NCBI GenBank assembly: GCA_018221105.1
Contig: JAAOYA010000002.1
Location: forward strand, 1 to 51,700
Direction of reading: 5' to 3'
Length of the DNA stretch: 51,700 nucleotides
DNA from: Candidatus Woesearchaeota archaeon
GTDB lineage: Archaea > Nanobdellota > Nanobdellia > Woesearchaeales > JAAOYA01
A program made the position numbers and the translations under genes. How positions within the stretch are numbered: the first letter of the stretch is position 1; each line of letters opens with the position of its first letter. The notes under the pieces are model-generated. The model did no database searches, was not told the origin of the DNA, and worked only from the letters and a program-made list of their open reading frames with translations. Shown here piece by piece: positions 8,601-15,878 of the stretch.

Positions 8601-8610
8601 TTATATAAAA
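8601..8610 (-). promoter_or_regulatory. TATA-like box of the yjbQ operon
   Basis: TTTTATATAA on the - strand is centred about 25 nt upstream of ATG 8581. It sits immediately downstream of tRNA-Cys on the same strand. Confidence 0.55.
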
Positions 8611-8620
8611 GTATTTTGAG

Positions 8621-8691
8621 AGCGCCCGCCGGGATTCGAACCCAGGATCATCGCTCTGCAGGCGAGTGCCTTACCGCTTGGCCACGGGCGC
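8621..8691 (-). tRNA. tRNA-Cys (anticodon GCA)
   Basis: The full cloverleaf can be folded. The acceptor GCGCCCG pairs perfectly with CGGGCGC, the D-stem is GCC/GGC, and the anticodon loop is CTGCAGA with anticodon GCA. The T-arm CTGGG-TTCGAAT-CCCGG includes one G-T pair. The discriminator base is U, as expected for tRNA-Cys. No intron is present and CCA is not encoded. A TATA-like box at about 8713-8724 is centred 27 nt upstream. Confidence 0.95.
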
Positions 8692-8712
8692 GTAAGCGTC
8701 AAAAAACCCCTT

Positions 8713-8753
8713 TTATTTATAAAAGTTGTCAAGGTCTGGTAATCTTTATAAAT
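8713..8753. promoter_or_regulatory. Divergent promoters of the two tRNA genes
   Basis: CTTTTATAAATA on the - strand (about 8713-8724) lies about 27 nt from the 5' end of tRNA-Cys. TTTATAAA on the + strand (8746-8753) lies about 27 nt from the 5' end of tRNA-Arg. The two tRNA genes are head to head across 85 bp. Confidence 0.55.
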
Positions 8754-8776
8754 ATCATTAATTTCTGCACTACTGT

Positions 8777-8872
8777 GGACCTGTGGCCCAGCCTGGATAG
8801 GGCGACTGCCTTCTAGACGCTTTATAGCGTGAGGTGAGCAGTAGGTCGGGGGTTCGAATCCCTCCAGGTCCG
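8777..8872 (+). tRNA. tRNA-Arg (anticodon TCT) with a 21-nt intron
   Basis: The acceptor GGACCTG pairs with CAGGTCC, the D-stem is GCCC/GGGC, the anticodon stem ACTGC/GCAGT, and the T-arm GGGGG-TTCGAAT-CCCTC. The anticodon loop is interrupted by 8816-8836; removal gives CTTCTAA with anticodon TCT. The intron sits at the canonical 37/38 site. Exon CTTC pairs with intron GAGG to form the 4-bp central helix, flanked by three-base bulges TAG and TGA, and ACGC/GCGT forms the inner stem. This is a textbook bulge-helix-bulge for the archaeal tRNA endonuclease. CCA is not encoded. The 3' end nearly touches the convergent HD gene. Confidence 0.95.
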
Positions 8873-8873
8873 T

Positions 8874-9443
8874 TCACTGATTAAAATAACCTTGTTTTTC
8901 AACATAGTTTAGAAGTTTATGAAATAATTCTAGCATTAATGGAAATTCCTCGAAATATTTTTCTTTTTTATCAACTAAAAACTTTTTTGACCATCCTTTC
9001 CAATCTTCTTTCCGATCAATTTCGTGAATAAAAGCGTCAAGAGTGTCAATTGCTTTGGCAAAGCGTGATTCAACTGTTTTTTCATTTTCAAATTCTAAAA
9101 AAAGATTAAAGAATTTTTTTTGCATACTCTTTGGCAGTTTTCCTTTTAATTCTTTTGCGGCTACTAACTCGTTTTGTTTTTTATTTTGCCTGGCTTTTTG
9201 ATGGTCTTTATCAGGTGTTATTGGAGAGTCACCAGTTTCAATTTCTACAATATCATGATAGAGTAATAGTTCATAGACTTTTTGCTTATCAAGTCTTTGT
9301 TCAATTTTATCAAAAAAATAGTCTGCAAGCAATAAACAACTGTAAGTATGCTCTGCACTACTTTCTTTTCTATTATCAACAGAATTCATCCTATAAACAG
9401 ATTTTAATTTGTTTAACACCCTAAATTTTAGTAAGTCCTCCAT
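8874..9443 (-). CDS. HD-domain phosphohydrolase (HDDC2/YfbR-like)
   Basis: 189 residues forming a single HD domain. Metal ligands are visible as H in SSAEHTYSCLLLADYF (about 32), the HD pair in LLYHDIVEIETGD (about 64-65) and D in KAIDTLDAF (about 133). The R-ESSAEH and E--TGD segments match the HDDC2/YfbR subgroup, whose characterised members are 5'-deoxynucleotidases; the substrate here is inference. It starts 37 bp after the top6A stop on the same strand, with its own AT-rich TATA-like element (about 9464-9474) 26 nt upstream, so it is probably transcribed separately and leaderless. Confidence 0.8.
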   Translation of the reverse strand: MEDLLKFRVLNKLKSVYRMNSVDNRKESSAEHTYSCLLLADYFFDKIEQRLDKQKVYELLLYHDIVEIETGDSPITPDKDHQKARQNKKQNELVAAKELKGKLPKSMQKKFFNLFLEFENEKTVESRFAKAIDTLDAFIHEIDRKEDWKGWSKKFLVDKKEKYFEEFPLMLELFHKLLNYVEKQGYFNQ

Positions 9444-9480
9444 AAAAAAATAGAATTTAATACAATTAATAAAGATTTCT

Positions 9481-10575
9481 TTATGGTAGCCAGCTCTTGG
9501 GGTTTTCGAGTTTTTGTGGTAGGTAATCGCTGATTACAAAGTTTAGTCCGTGTGTTGCCAGTGCTTGTTGTTCTGCACGTTTTTTCATTTTTACTAAGTC
9601 TTGCAAGGCTTTTTGCCACTCTGGGTGTTGTAGCACGAATGGATCGTTTTTTATTCCGTCTTGGACTCTTTTTATGTCAACGTCTTTTAATGGGTGTGTT
9701 GGCAAATTATAATCGATTATGTCTTTTGCTGTGATTCCGAAGAATTTGGTGTTTGGCACGCAGAAGTATTTGTTGATGTGCGCTGCATTACCAGAGCCAA
9801 CCTTAAGAGTTCGATAGATGTTTAGCCACCCGTATGGGTCGCCATCAGTGAACGCATAAACAGGCAAATTTTTCTCATCAGATAGCCTGCGAATAAATCG
9901 TCTGCATGAGCGTGTTGGAACTCCCCCTAACGATATCAAAATACAGTTGGATTTTTTGAAATAATTGTGTTTTACTAATCGTTGGTACATGCCTGTTGTT
10001 TCAACTGCTAAAATAAAGTCTGCTTTTGTTTCAAATTGTAGTTCTTCTACAGTTGATGGTACTGAATAACTGCCGCTTCCAAATTTTGTGCAATCAATTT
10101 TGATTTCTTGTCCGCTGTCAGGGTCTTTGTCAATGACTGTTAGTCTTCCTGCAACGTCACCGCCTTTTTCTTCTGGTATAAAACCTATTCTTTCACGGTT
10201 TAGCATGAAAAGACTTTCTACGTCGTCCATTATAGCGTCTGATTCTGTTTGCTCGCTAAAGCTTGCATCACCCCAGTTTTTTGATATGTAATAGGCTTCT
10301 CTTTTTGTTGCAATATCGTTGGTTTTGACAAGTTGTTGTGATAGTCCCATTAAGCGCAATGTTTGCGCAAAAGTTTTAATGGTGTTGACTGTTAATGTTC
10401 TTTTTTTCATTGCGCCGTTGAGCTCGAAAAAACCTTTTTTTGGATCGTATGTGACGTTTGATAACGCGCGAATAGGCATTTCTAGTTCTGGCTTTTGACG
10501 TTTGATGATTGTTTGGTAAACGTCTGTTGCTTGATCTTTTATTTTATTGATTACTTCTTCTTTCTTGTTCATCAT
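9481..10575 (-). CDS. top6A: Type II DNA topoisomerase VI subunit A (Spo11-like)
   Basis: 364 residues. The winged-helix CAP domain holds the catalytic tyrosine in KREAYYIS (residues 91-98; Tyr96 is the likely nucleophile by alignment to Spo11). The Toprim domain carries the glutamate in [11 protein letters not shown] and the acidic pair in FTDGDPYG, which bind magnesium. With subunit B it forms the A2B2 enzyme that relaxes and decatenates DNA with ATP. The start overlaps the end of top6B by 32 nt, indicating coupled expression; a second in-frame ATG at 10572 is equally possible. Length is typical of archaeal Top6A. Confidence 0.96.
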   Translation of the reverse strand: MMNKKEEVINKIKDQATDVYQTIIKRQKPELEMPIRALSNVTYDPKKGFFELNGAMKKRTLTVNTIKTFAQTLRLMGLSQQLVKTNDIATKREAYYISKNWGDASFSEQTESDAIMDDVESLFMLNRERIGFIPEEKGGDVAGRLTVIDKDPDSGQEIKIDCTKFGSGSYSVPSTVEELQFETKADFILAVETTGMYQRLVKHNYFKKSNCILISLGGVPTRSCRRFIRRLSDEKNLPVYAFTDGDPYGWLNIYRTLKVGSGNAAHINKYFCVPNTKFFGITAKDIIDYNLPTHPLKDVDIKRVQDGIKNDPFVLQHPEWQKALQDLVKMKKRAEQQALATHGLNFVISDYLPQKLENPKSWLP

Positions 10576-12244
10576 CTACACCATTTTCTTCATTGATTAT
10601 TGGTTTTAATTCTTCACTATAAGTTTGCGTGCCATCAGGTTCTAGTTCTACCTTACCTCTAATGTCTTCTAACATGTCACGTAACGTGTTATTAATGCGA
10701 CTTTCTTCTTGATCGCTTAAAGCCAGTAATTCTTTTAATGCTATTCCAATGTGTGGAACATATTTTTCTAAATAACTGCGTTTTTTTGTTTCTTCATTGA
10801 CACGCTTTTTTTTGTTAACATAACTTGCTAGTTTTCGACCGCACTCTTGCAATGCAAGTTTTATCTCTTTGGTTATTTCAGGATAGTGCGCTAGTGCTTC
10901 TTTAGCTTCACTTGTAAATGGTACCCAAACGCTTGCCATGTGAACAAGCACTGTTGCAGGGCCCACAGGAACTGATTTTTGTGATTGTGATATTCCATAA
11001 TTGCGCCAACCAGTTTCTATTATTGCGTCAGTTATGCCGCAAGCTCCTTGTTGGTATAATAATGGCACACTGTTTGCAAAACGCAATATTTTAATTTGAT
11101 TATCGCTTGTTAGTTCTCCACCGTAAGCAATTCCAGCTTCTATAATAAAAGGGTTGCCACGGTAAACTGCTGGAGGCCTAGTGGTTGAGACAAAGAATTC
11201 TGCGTTAATCTCTTTTTTTAATCCTTTTTCTACAAGTTGTGGGCCTAATGGTTTTACACAATCTGTTGGCGGAGCAATAATTTTAGTAACACGTATAGCT
11301 TTTATCAAACGCTCTGCTTGTTCTCGACTAATACTTCGAGGTTTTGTTTTGATTAGCACTCCTGCTTTTTCACAGATATCTTTAGCAGTTTTTGCTCCAA
11401 TACGCTCGAATTCTGTAGTAAAAAATTGTTGTAATGTTTTAGCATTAGTCCAGGAAAGCATTTTTATTAAAATTCCAATTTCGATGCCGTAAGGGTGTGG
11501 TCTAATCTCTCGAGGTTGCACTGGTAAATTGTCAGTTGCTCGCGCGTAAATGAATTGTTCAGCTTTAGGATTAGTATAAATTATAGTGGTGTGAGGGTTT
11601 ATTATGGCTGTTTGTTTAAGGTATTCATCAACAGATTGTATTCCTTTTTGATATGCTGCTTCTAAGTCAAGTTCTATTTTAGTGCCGTGTTCTTTATCCC
11701 ACTCTACTATTTCATCTTTTAATATTTTAGGAGTGTTTTTTTGAGTGTCAATTCCGAGTTCATAATAATGTGATGGTTGATTTACGCCTATTGTCGAAGT
11801 TATTTTTGCAGGCTTTCCAGTGGTTAATTGCGAATACATCACACTGGCACTAATGCCTATTCCTTGTTGTCCGCGTGATTGTTTTAGTGAGTGAAATTTG
11901 CTGCCGTACAATAACTTGGCAAAAATCTTCGGTATTTGTTTTTTTACAATTCCAGGACCATTATCTTCAACAATTATTCTAAAACGGTCTTCTCCCATTT
12001 CAATAATTTCAATGTTTAATTCTGGTAGAATTCCTGCTTCTTCACAAGCGTCTAAAGAATTATCAACTGCTTCTTTTACAGTAGTCATTAAAGCTTTTCT
12101 TTTATTGTCAAAGCCTAGTAAATGCCTGTTTTTTTCAAAAAATTCTGCAATACTAATCTCGCGTTGTTTTTTTGCAAGCTCGTGAGCTTTTATGGCATTA
12201 GAGTCTAGTTGTTCTGTGCCCGAAAAATCATTAAGTGTTGTCAT
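10544..12244 (-). CDS. top6B: Type II DNA topoisomerase VI subunit B
   Basis: 566 residues, the ATPase subunit. The GHKL fold shows the N-box [11 protein letters not shown] (about 57-67), the G1 box VEDNGPGI (about 93) and the G2 region [12 protein letters not shown] (about 125). The middle and transducer domains fill the rest, and a highly charged tail (DDEQERRSN) ends the protein. ATP-driven dimerisation of B gates DNA passage through A. It precedes top6A with a 32-nt overlap and follows pno1 by 46 bp, continuing the RIO1-Pno1-TopoVI order that recurs in archaeal genomes. Confidence 0.96.
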   Translation of the reverse strand: MTTLNDFSGTEQLDSNAIKAHELAKKQREISIAEFFEKNRHLLGFDNKRKALMTTVKEAVDNSLDACEEAGILPELNIEIIEMGEDRFRIIVEDNGPGIVKKQIPKIFAKLLYGSKFHSLKQSRGQQGIGISASVMYSQLTTGKPAKITSTIGVNQPSHYYELGIDTQKNTPKILKDEIVEWDKEHGTKIELDLEAAYQKGIQSVDEYLKQTAIINPHTTIIYTNPKAEQFIYARATDNLPVQPREIRPHPYGIEIGILIKMLSWTNAKTLQQFFTTEFERIGAKTAKDICEKAGVLIKTKPRSISREQAERLIKAIRVTKIIAPPTDCVKPLGPQLVEKGLKKEINAEFFVSTTRPPAVYRGNPFIIEAGIAYGGELTSDNQIKILRFANSVPLLYQQGACGITDAIIETGWRNYGISQSQKSVPVGPATVLVHMASVWVPFTSEAKEALAHYPEITKEIKLALQECGRKLASYVNKKKRVNEETKKRSYLEKYVPHIGIALKELLALSDQEESRINNTLRDMLEDIRGKVELEPDGTQTYSEELKPIINEENGVDDEQERRSNQ

Positions 12245-12290
12245 ACCTAGTTTCTGAGAATTGATTATGACTAATAAACTTTATTGTTCT

Positions 12291-12848
12291 CTAGTCATCA
12301 ATTTGTTTAAAATCATCCTTGCTAGGCGCTACTCGATGCTTTTTTAATTGTTTTTCAAGCCACCTGTAAACTGTTGCGTGAGGACTACCAGCAACTAATG
12401 ATTCTATTGCTCTGCGAGCACTAGTAACTTCTTCAGCTTGTCCAATAAGACCTATTGTTTTGCCGTAAACGCAAATTTGTGCTCCTGTGAGTGTTTCTAT
12501 TGTTTTACGACTCTTGCCTTCTGTTCCGATAACCCTACCTTTTACTCTCATTAACTGATTTTTTTTATCAGAATAATCTGCTAAGTTGACAATTTCAAAG
12601 ATATAATCTTGTTTTAATAGCAGCATTGCTGTTTCAGGATTAAAACCCCTGCCTATTGCCTTGACTATTTCTTGACAAATATAAAGTTTTATTCCATCAT
12701 CACCTTTTATTTGAATGTCTCCTTCTTTAGAATCAATGTATAGTTTTGAGTTTGTAGCGTCCTCTAATTCTTTTTTTATTTTTCCTTTGGTACCTATGAG
12801 TACTGCAACGCGATCTTTTGGTATTTTTACTTCGTGAATGAATTCCAT
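12291..12848 (-). CDS. KH-domain ribosome maturation protein, Pno1/Dim2/Krr1-like
   Basis: 185 residues with two KH domains. KH1 lies at about 5-70 with a GTKGKIKKELE loop. KH2 lies at about 95-155 with RVIGTEGKSRKTIE and VYGKTIGLIG. A short helical tail follows. This is the archaeal Pno1 (Dim2) architecture; the eukaryotic protein binds the 3' end of pre-18S rRNA and helps Nob1 and the methyltransferase Dim1. It is encoded 25 bp downstream of rio1, its functional partner in small-subunit maturation, so they probably form one transcript. Confidence 0.92.
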   Translation of the reverse strand: MEFIHEVKIPKDRVAVLIGTKGKIKKELEDATNSKLYIDSKEGDIQIKGDDGIKLYICQEIVKAIGRGFNPETAMLLLKQDYIFEIVNLADYSDKKNQLMRVKGRVIGTEGKSRKTIETLTGAQICVYGKTIGLIGQAEEVTSARRAIESLVAGSPHATVYRWLEKQLKKHRVAPSKDDFKQIDD

Positions 12849-12873
12849 ATTGGAGGGGATTTATTTGCTGTTT

Positions 12874-13581
12874 TTAAATTTTACCAGTAATTTTTTTGTT
12901 AATTTGTTCTATTGTAGTTTTAACTCCTTTTTTTGTAAAATAATTGTACATGTTTTTAATATCGCGCTCTAACAATTCTTTGGCATTATGACTTTTTGTT
13001 ATTGTGGATTGTGAAAAATCAATAAATACTGGGTGTTCATTATAATTTAGAATATTGAACTCTGACAAGTCACCATGGACAAGTCCTGATTTGTAGAGTT
13101 TTTTCATGTTTTCAATTGTTTTATCGTAGAATTCATTAATGTTTGCAGGGGTTGCATTTTTTAATTGTGGCGATGGCAGTACATCACCTATTAACTCCAT
13201 AACTATAATATTGTATAGTTGAGCGTGCGGTGTTGGAACTTTAATGTTTTGACGTGCCAATAATAGGTTGCGATATTCTCTTTTTGTCCAAGAAAAAACT
13301 ACTTGTCGACGATTCTTTTTCAGGCTTAATGCCCTGGGGTCTTGTTTTAAATAATTATACATTTGATTAAAATTGGCATTTTGCACTCTATAAATCTTAA
13401 CAATGACCTGTGTTTTGTCTTTTTTTATTGCTGTGAAAATATTGGCTTCTTTTCCTATTGAAAAAGGGTTTTTTAACTCTTCAAAGTGTCCTTGACTTGA
13501 TAGTTTGAACAGGTTGCGCTCTGTCACTTCATCAAAAACTGCTTTGTAGGTTTTGTGCTTTTCACGTGTAATTTTTGCCAT
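12874..13581 (-). CDS. rio1: RIO1-family serine kinase/ATPase
   Basis: 235 residues. RIO1 landmarks are all present: the short P-loop variant SIGKEANIF, the ATP lysine in VIVKIYRV, the catalytic LVHGDLSEFNIL loop and the metal-binding IDFSQ (replacing DFG), followed by the C-terminal helices. RIO1 acts in late small-subunit maturation as an ATPase switch. A TATA-like box (13601-13610) is centred about 25 nt from the ATG, so the operon rio1-pno1-top6B-top6A probably begins here with a leaderless message. In many archaea an eIF1A gene precedes rio1; it is not here. Confidence 0.95.
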   Translation of the reverse strand: MAKITREKHKTYKAVFDEVTERNLFKLSSQGHFEELKNPFSIGKEANIFTAIKKDKTQVIVKIYRVQNANFNQMYNYLKQDPRALSLKKNRRQVVFSWTKREYRNLLLARQNIKVPTPHAQLYNIIVMELIGDVLPSPQLKNATPANINEFYDKTIENMKKLYKSGLVHGDLSEFNILNYNEHPVFIDFSQSTITKSHNAKELLERDIKNMYNYFTKKGVKTTIEQINKKITGKI

Positions 13582-13600
13582 GATGTTGGTGGATTGCTTC

Positions 13601-13610
13601 TTTATAAATA
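13601..13610 (-). promoter_or_regulatory. TATA-like box of the rio1 operon
   Basis: TATTTATAAA on the - strand is centred about 25 nt upstream of the rio1 ATG, implying a leaderless message. Confidence 0.55.
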
Positions 13611-13640
13611 ACTTGTGCGTTAGGACCGAAAACCTTATAA

Positions 13641-13677
13641 ATGATTAACCACTACACAGTGAATAAAGGTTAATCAT
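13641..13677. repeat. 10-bp perfect inverted repeat between rio1 and the RNA-like region
   Basis: ATGATTAACC at 13641-13650 is the exact reverse complement of GGTTAATCAT at 13668-13677, with 17 bp between. It lies next to TATA-like sequences of both orientations (TTATAA at 13636-13641 and CTTTAAATAT at 13681-13690). An operator for a dimeric regulator, or a transcribed hairpin, are the two readings; the sequence alone does not decide. Confidence 0.5.
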
Positions 13678-13681
13678 AAGC

Positions 13682-13690
13682 TTTAAATAT
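13682..13690 (+). promoter_or_regulatory. TATA-like box before the RNA-like region
   Basis: TTTAAATAT is centred about 25 nt upstream of 13711, where the first base-paired element starts. The box-to-structure distance matches that seen for coding genes and tRNAs in this window. Confidence 0.4.
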
Positions 13691-13710
13691 AAAACAAAAA
13701 TACTCACTAT

Positions 13711-13844
13711 TAATGCACGATAAAGTTCTTAAAAGAGCCTTGCAATGATTTTAAGCAAAATCGCGCATTACAGCCCGACACGAGAGTACTCAAGGGAGTA
13801 TACGAGAAACTCAAGCAATGAACTTGGGAGTTAGTGTTTCGGGC
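13711..13844 (+). ncRNA. Candidate structured RNA (or long dnaG leader), family not recognised
   Basis: The only non-coding stretch above 300 bp (13582-14114) holds this folded segment. Domain 1: TAATGC 13711-13716 pairs with GCATTA 13765-13770, enclosing the hairpins GTTCT/AGAGC (13725-13729, 13734-13738) and GATTTT/AAAATC (13747-13752, 13757-13762). Domain 2: GCCCGA 13773-13778 pairs with TCGGGC 13839-13844, then CAC/GTG. It encloses GTACTC/GAGTAT (13786-13791, 13796-13801, loop AAGG) and AACTC/GAGTT (13808-13812, 13828-13832) in a three-way junction. I see neither SRP RNA nor RNase P signature motifs. No T-tract follows before dnaG, so a long leader is possible. Confidence 0.5.
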
Positions 13845-13860
13845 AACAAAAACCTTTACA

Positions 13861-13976
13861 CTCAACAAAAAAATAACAAAAAATTGTTGAGAACAAGCTT
13901 CACAATTCACAAAATCACACGCAATGACCAACTTTATTAATTTTCAGGTCAACAAAAAAATAATAGCTTGTTCTCA
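13861..13976 (+). repeat. Interlocking inverted and direct repeats upstream of dnaG
   Basis: TGAGAACAAGCT (13888-13899) is the perfect reverse complement of AGCTTGTTCTCA (13965-13976). TTGTTGAG (13884-13891) complements CTCAACAA (13861-13868). The 15-mer TCAACAAAAAAATAA occurs twice (13862-13876 and 13949-13963), so TTGTTGA can pair with either copy. TGACC/GGTCA (13925-13929, 13947-13951) forms a smaller inner stem. Alternative pairings exclude each other, as in attenuator-like leaders, but the sequence is A-rich and function is not shown. From 13977 to 14104 I see nothing definite. Confidence 0.5.
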
Positions 13977-14104
13977 AAAAAAATAATAGACACGGCAAAA
14001 CGCATAGAACTGGTGAACTTTCATGATTATTACATCACATTCACAAAACACAATTAGTAAAAAAAAACTATTTGAGTAAACAAACTAGTTCTGCAAAAGC
14101 CGTT

Positions 14105-14109
14105 GGAGG
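14105..14109 (+). promoter_or_regulatory. Shine-Dalgarno sequence of dnaG
   Basis: GGAGG lies 5 nt before ATG 14115. It decides that start over the in-frame TTG at 14103, which would lie upstream of it. Confidence 0.8.
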
Positions 14110-14114
14110 AAAAA

Positions 14115-15374
14115 ATGGCAAAAATTGCACAAACAGCAGCAAAATATATAGTCCACGCCACAATAAACATTGAAGGTGTAGTAGACCGCCCAGACGTAAT
14201 AGGCGCAATCTTTGGACAAACAGAAGGATTACTAGGCGAAGACCTAGAACTTAGAGAATTACAACGCTCAGGACGCATTGGTAGAATAGAAGTTAATGTA
14301 GAAACAAAAACAGGAAAAACAGATGGTGTAATAATCATACCGTCAAGCTTAGACAAAGCAGAAACAGCAATCATAGGAGCGGCAATAGAAGTAATAGAAA
14401 GAATAGGCCCTTGCAACGCAAAAATACGAATAGATAAAATAGAAGACATCAGAGTATCAAAAAGAGACACAGTAGTCAACAGGGCAAAAGAACTATTAAA
14501 AAACCTAACAGATGGCGTACTGCCAGACAGCCAAGAACTATGCGATGAAGTATCAGAATCAGTACGAGTTATGGAAATTGTAGAATACGGAAAAGACAGA
14601 CTCCCAGCAGGGCCAACAATTGAAGAAAGCGACGAAGTAATATTGGTAGAAGGGCGAGCAGACGTGTTAAACTTATTAAAACATGGCTTTAAAAACGTGA
14701 TATCATTAAACGGTACAAGTGTGCCAAAAACTATCGTAGAACTTGCAAAAAAGAAAACAGTAACAGCGTTTGTTGATGGAGATCGTGGCGGGAACCTGAT
14801 AATCAAAGAATTATCACAAGTTGCAGAAGTAGACTTTGTAACAAAAGCGCCAGACGGCAAAGAAGTCGAAGAACTGGCAAAAAAAGAAATACACAAAGCA
14901 CTACGCTCAAAAGTTTCACTAGAGCAAGCACTAGTGGAAACTAACAATCGACAAACAACACCGCAACGACGCACAAGCCCTCAAACGCGAACAACATATT
15001 CTCGTAGCGCTTCACCACGCCAAACAAGTAGAACAAGCGCTCCGCCAGAGCGACGCAGAATAGTAAAACCAAGATTGTCAACAAATGAAAAAGCGTCATT
15101 TAAAGAAAAATTAGACGATCTAATAGGAACTAGGGGAGCATATATTTTAGATGATAAATCAAACATATTAGGCAAAGTGCCAAACAGTGAACTAGTAAGC
15201 ACAATCAAAAGCTTATCAGGAGGCGTTTACGCTGTAATATTTGACGGTGAAATAGACAAAGACCTAGTAACTGTTGCAGAGAGAGCTCGTGTTAAACACT
15301 TAGTAGCGATGAACAATAAAACAAAGCTCAACACAGCCGTGAACCTTTTGACAAGCGCAGAACTAGAAGCTTAA
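14115..15374 (+). CDS. dnaG: Archaeal DnaG-type primase / exosome subunit
   Basis: 419 residues. The N-terminal archaeal DnaG domain (about 1-165) is followed by a Toprim domain with ILVEGRADV (about 178) and FVDGDRGG (about 222), the magnesium-binding triad. A low-complexity Thr/Arg/Ser/Gln linker (about 280-320) leads to a C-terminal domain of about 95 residues. In archaea this protein mostly works as an RNA-binding subunit of the exosome with Csl4/Rrp4 and has weak primase activity in some species. A strong GGAGG fixes the start. The upstream 0.5 kb is non-coding and structured, so this gene may have a long leader. Confidence 0.95.
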   Translation: MAKIAQTAAKYIVHATINIEGVVDRPDVIGAIFGQTEGLLGEDLELRELQRSGRIGRIEVNVETKTGKTDGVIIIPSSLDKAETAIIGAAIEVIERIGPCNAKIRIDKIEDIRVSKRDTVVNRAKELLKNLTDGVLPDSQELCDEVSESVRVMEIVEYGKDRLPAGPTIEESDEVILVEGRADVLNLLKHGFKNVISLNGTSVPKTIVELAKKKTVTAFVDGDRGGNLIIKELSQVAEVDFVTKAPDGKEVEELAKKEIHKALRSKVSLEQALVETNNRQTTPQRRTSPQTRTTYSRSASPRQTSRTSAPPERRRIVKPRLSTNEKASFKEKLDDLIGTRGAYILDDKSNILGKVPNSELVSTIKSLSGGVYAVIFDGEIDKDLVTVAERARVKHLVAMNNKTKLNTAVNLLTSAELEA

Positions 15375-15380
15375 ACATAA

Positions 15381-15845
15381 TTATTTTTTTATTATTTTTA
15401 TTAAATCTTCAATTTTTGAACTATCATCAAAAACTATTAGATTATGATTATTGTTTTTCGCTTCAACAAAAACAGTATCAAAAATTTCAGCGTCCAAGTT
15501 TTCGCGAATTTTCTCTTTTGAATAACCTCTGGTTTTCAAGCGCTCTTTTAAGGTTTTAAGATTTGTTTTGCAAACAATACAAAAATCTATAATTTTTGCT
15601 GGTAGTTCGTGAGCCAAGTGAGAATCGATAACAACACTTTTTTTCTCTTTAATGATTTTTTCAAATTCTACATTTAATTTTTTAACATCAATAATTTCAC
15701 AATCTCTAATTTTATCATAACCATCACTTACTGTTTTAGCAATAGCATTACCATCAACATACTCAAAACTTAAAGCTATAGCTAGTTTTTTAGCTAAAGT
15801 TGTCTTGCCAGTCGCTGGCACTCCAGTAACAACCACTACAGTCAT
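15381..15845 (-). CDS. Adenylate kinase AK6/Fap7-like
   Basis: 154 residues. The P-loop GVPATGKTT (about 8-16) is followed by the acceptor-binding segment VVIDSHLAHELP and the LID/C-terminal signature RGYSKEKIRENLDAEIF, both typical of AK6/Fap7. The eukaryotic protein binds uS11 and aids small-subunit maturation; the archaeal orthologues have adenylate kinase and ATPase activity. That role matches the nearby rio1 and pno1. The gene is convergent with dnaG, 6 bp away. A TATA-like element near 15868-15878 is centred about 27 nt upstream, overlapping the end of the ABC permease gene. Confidence 0.9.
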   Translation of the reverse strand: MTVVVVTGVPATGKTTLAKKLAIALSFEYVDGNAIAKTVSDGYDKIRDCEIIDVKKLNVEFEKIIKEKKSVVIDSHLAHELPAKIIDFCIVCKTNLKTLKERLKTRGYSKEKIRENLDAEIFDTVFVEAKNNNHNLIVFDDSSKIEDLIKIIKK

Positions 15846-15878
15846 AAAAAAACATAGAAAATAATTAGTTATAAAACT

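Noticed and set aside
13711-13844. SRP RNA, RNase P RNA or a box H/ACA guide
   Set aside because: I could not find the SRP helix 8 motif or RNase P conserved regions. ACA triplets follow both domains, but they are frequent in this A-rich sequence and no clear guide pocket is seen.
13710-13931. 73-residue ORF on the - strand over the RNA-like region
   Set aside because: No similarity to any family I know, no promoter or ribosome-binding site in place, and it coincides with the base-paired stretches.
14054-14974. 306-residue antisense ORF across dnaG
   Set aside because: Ser/Phe-rich shadow frame opposite a well-identified gene.
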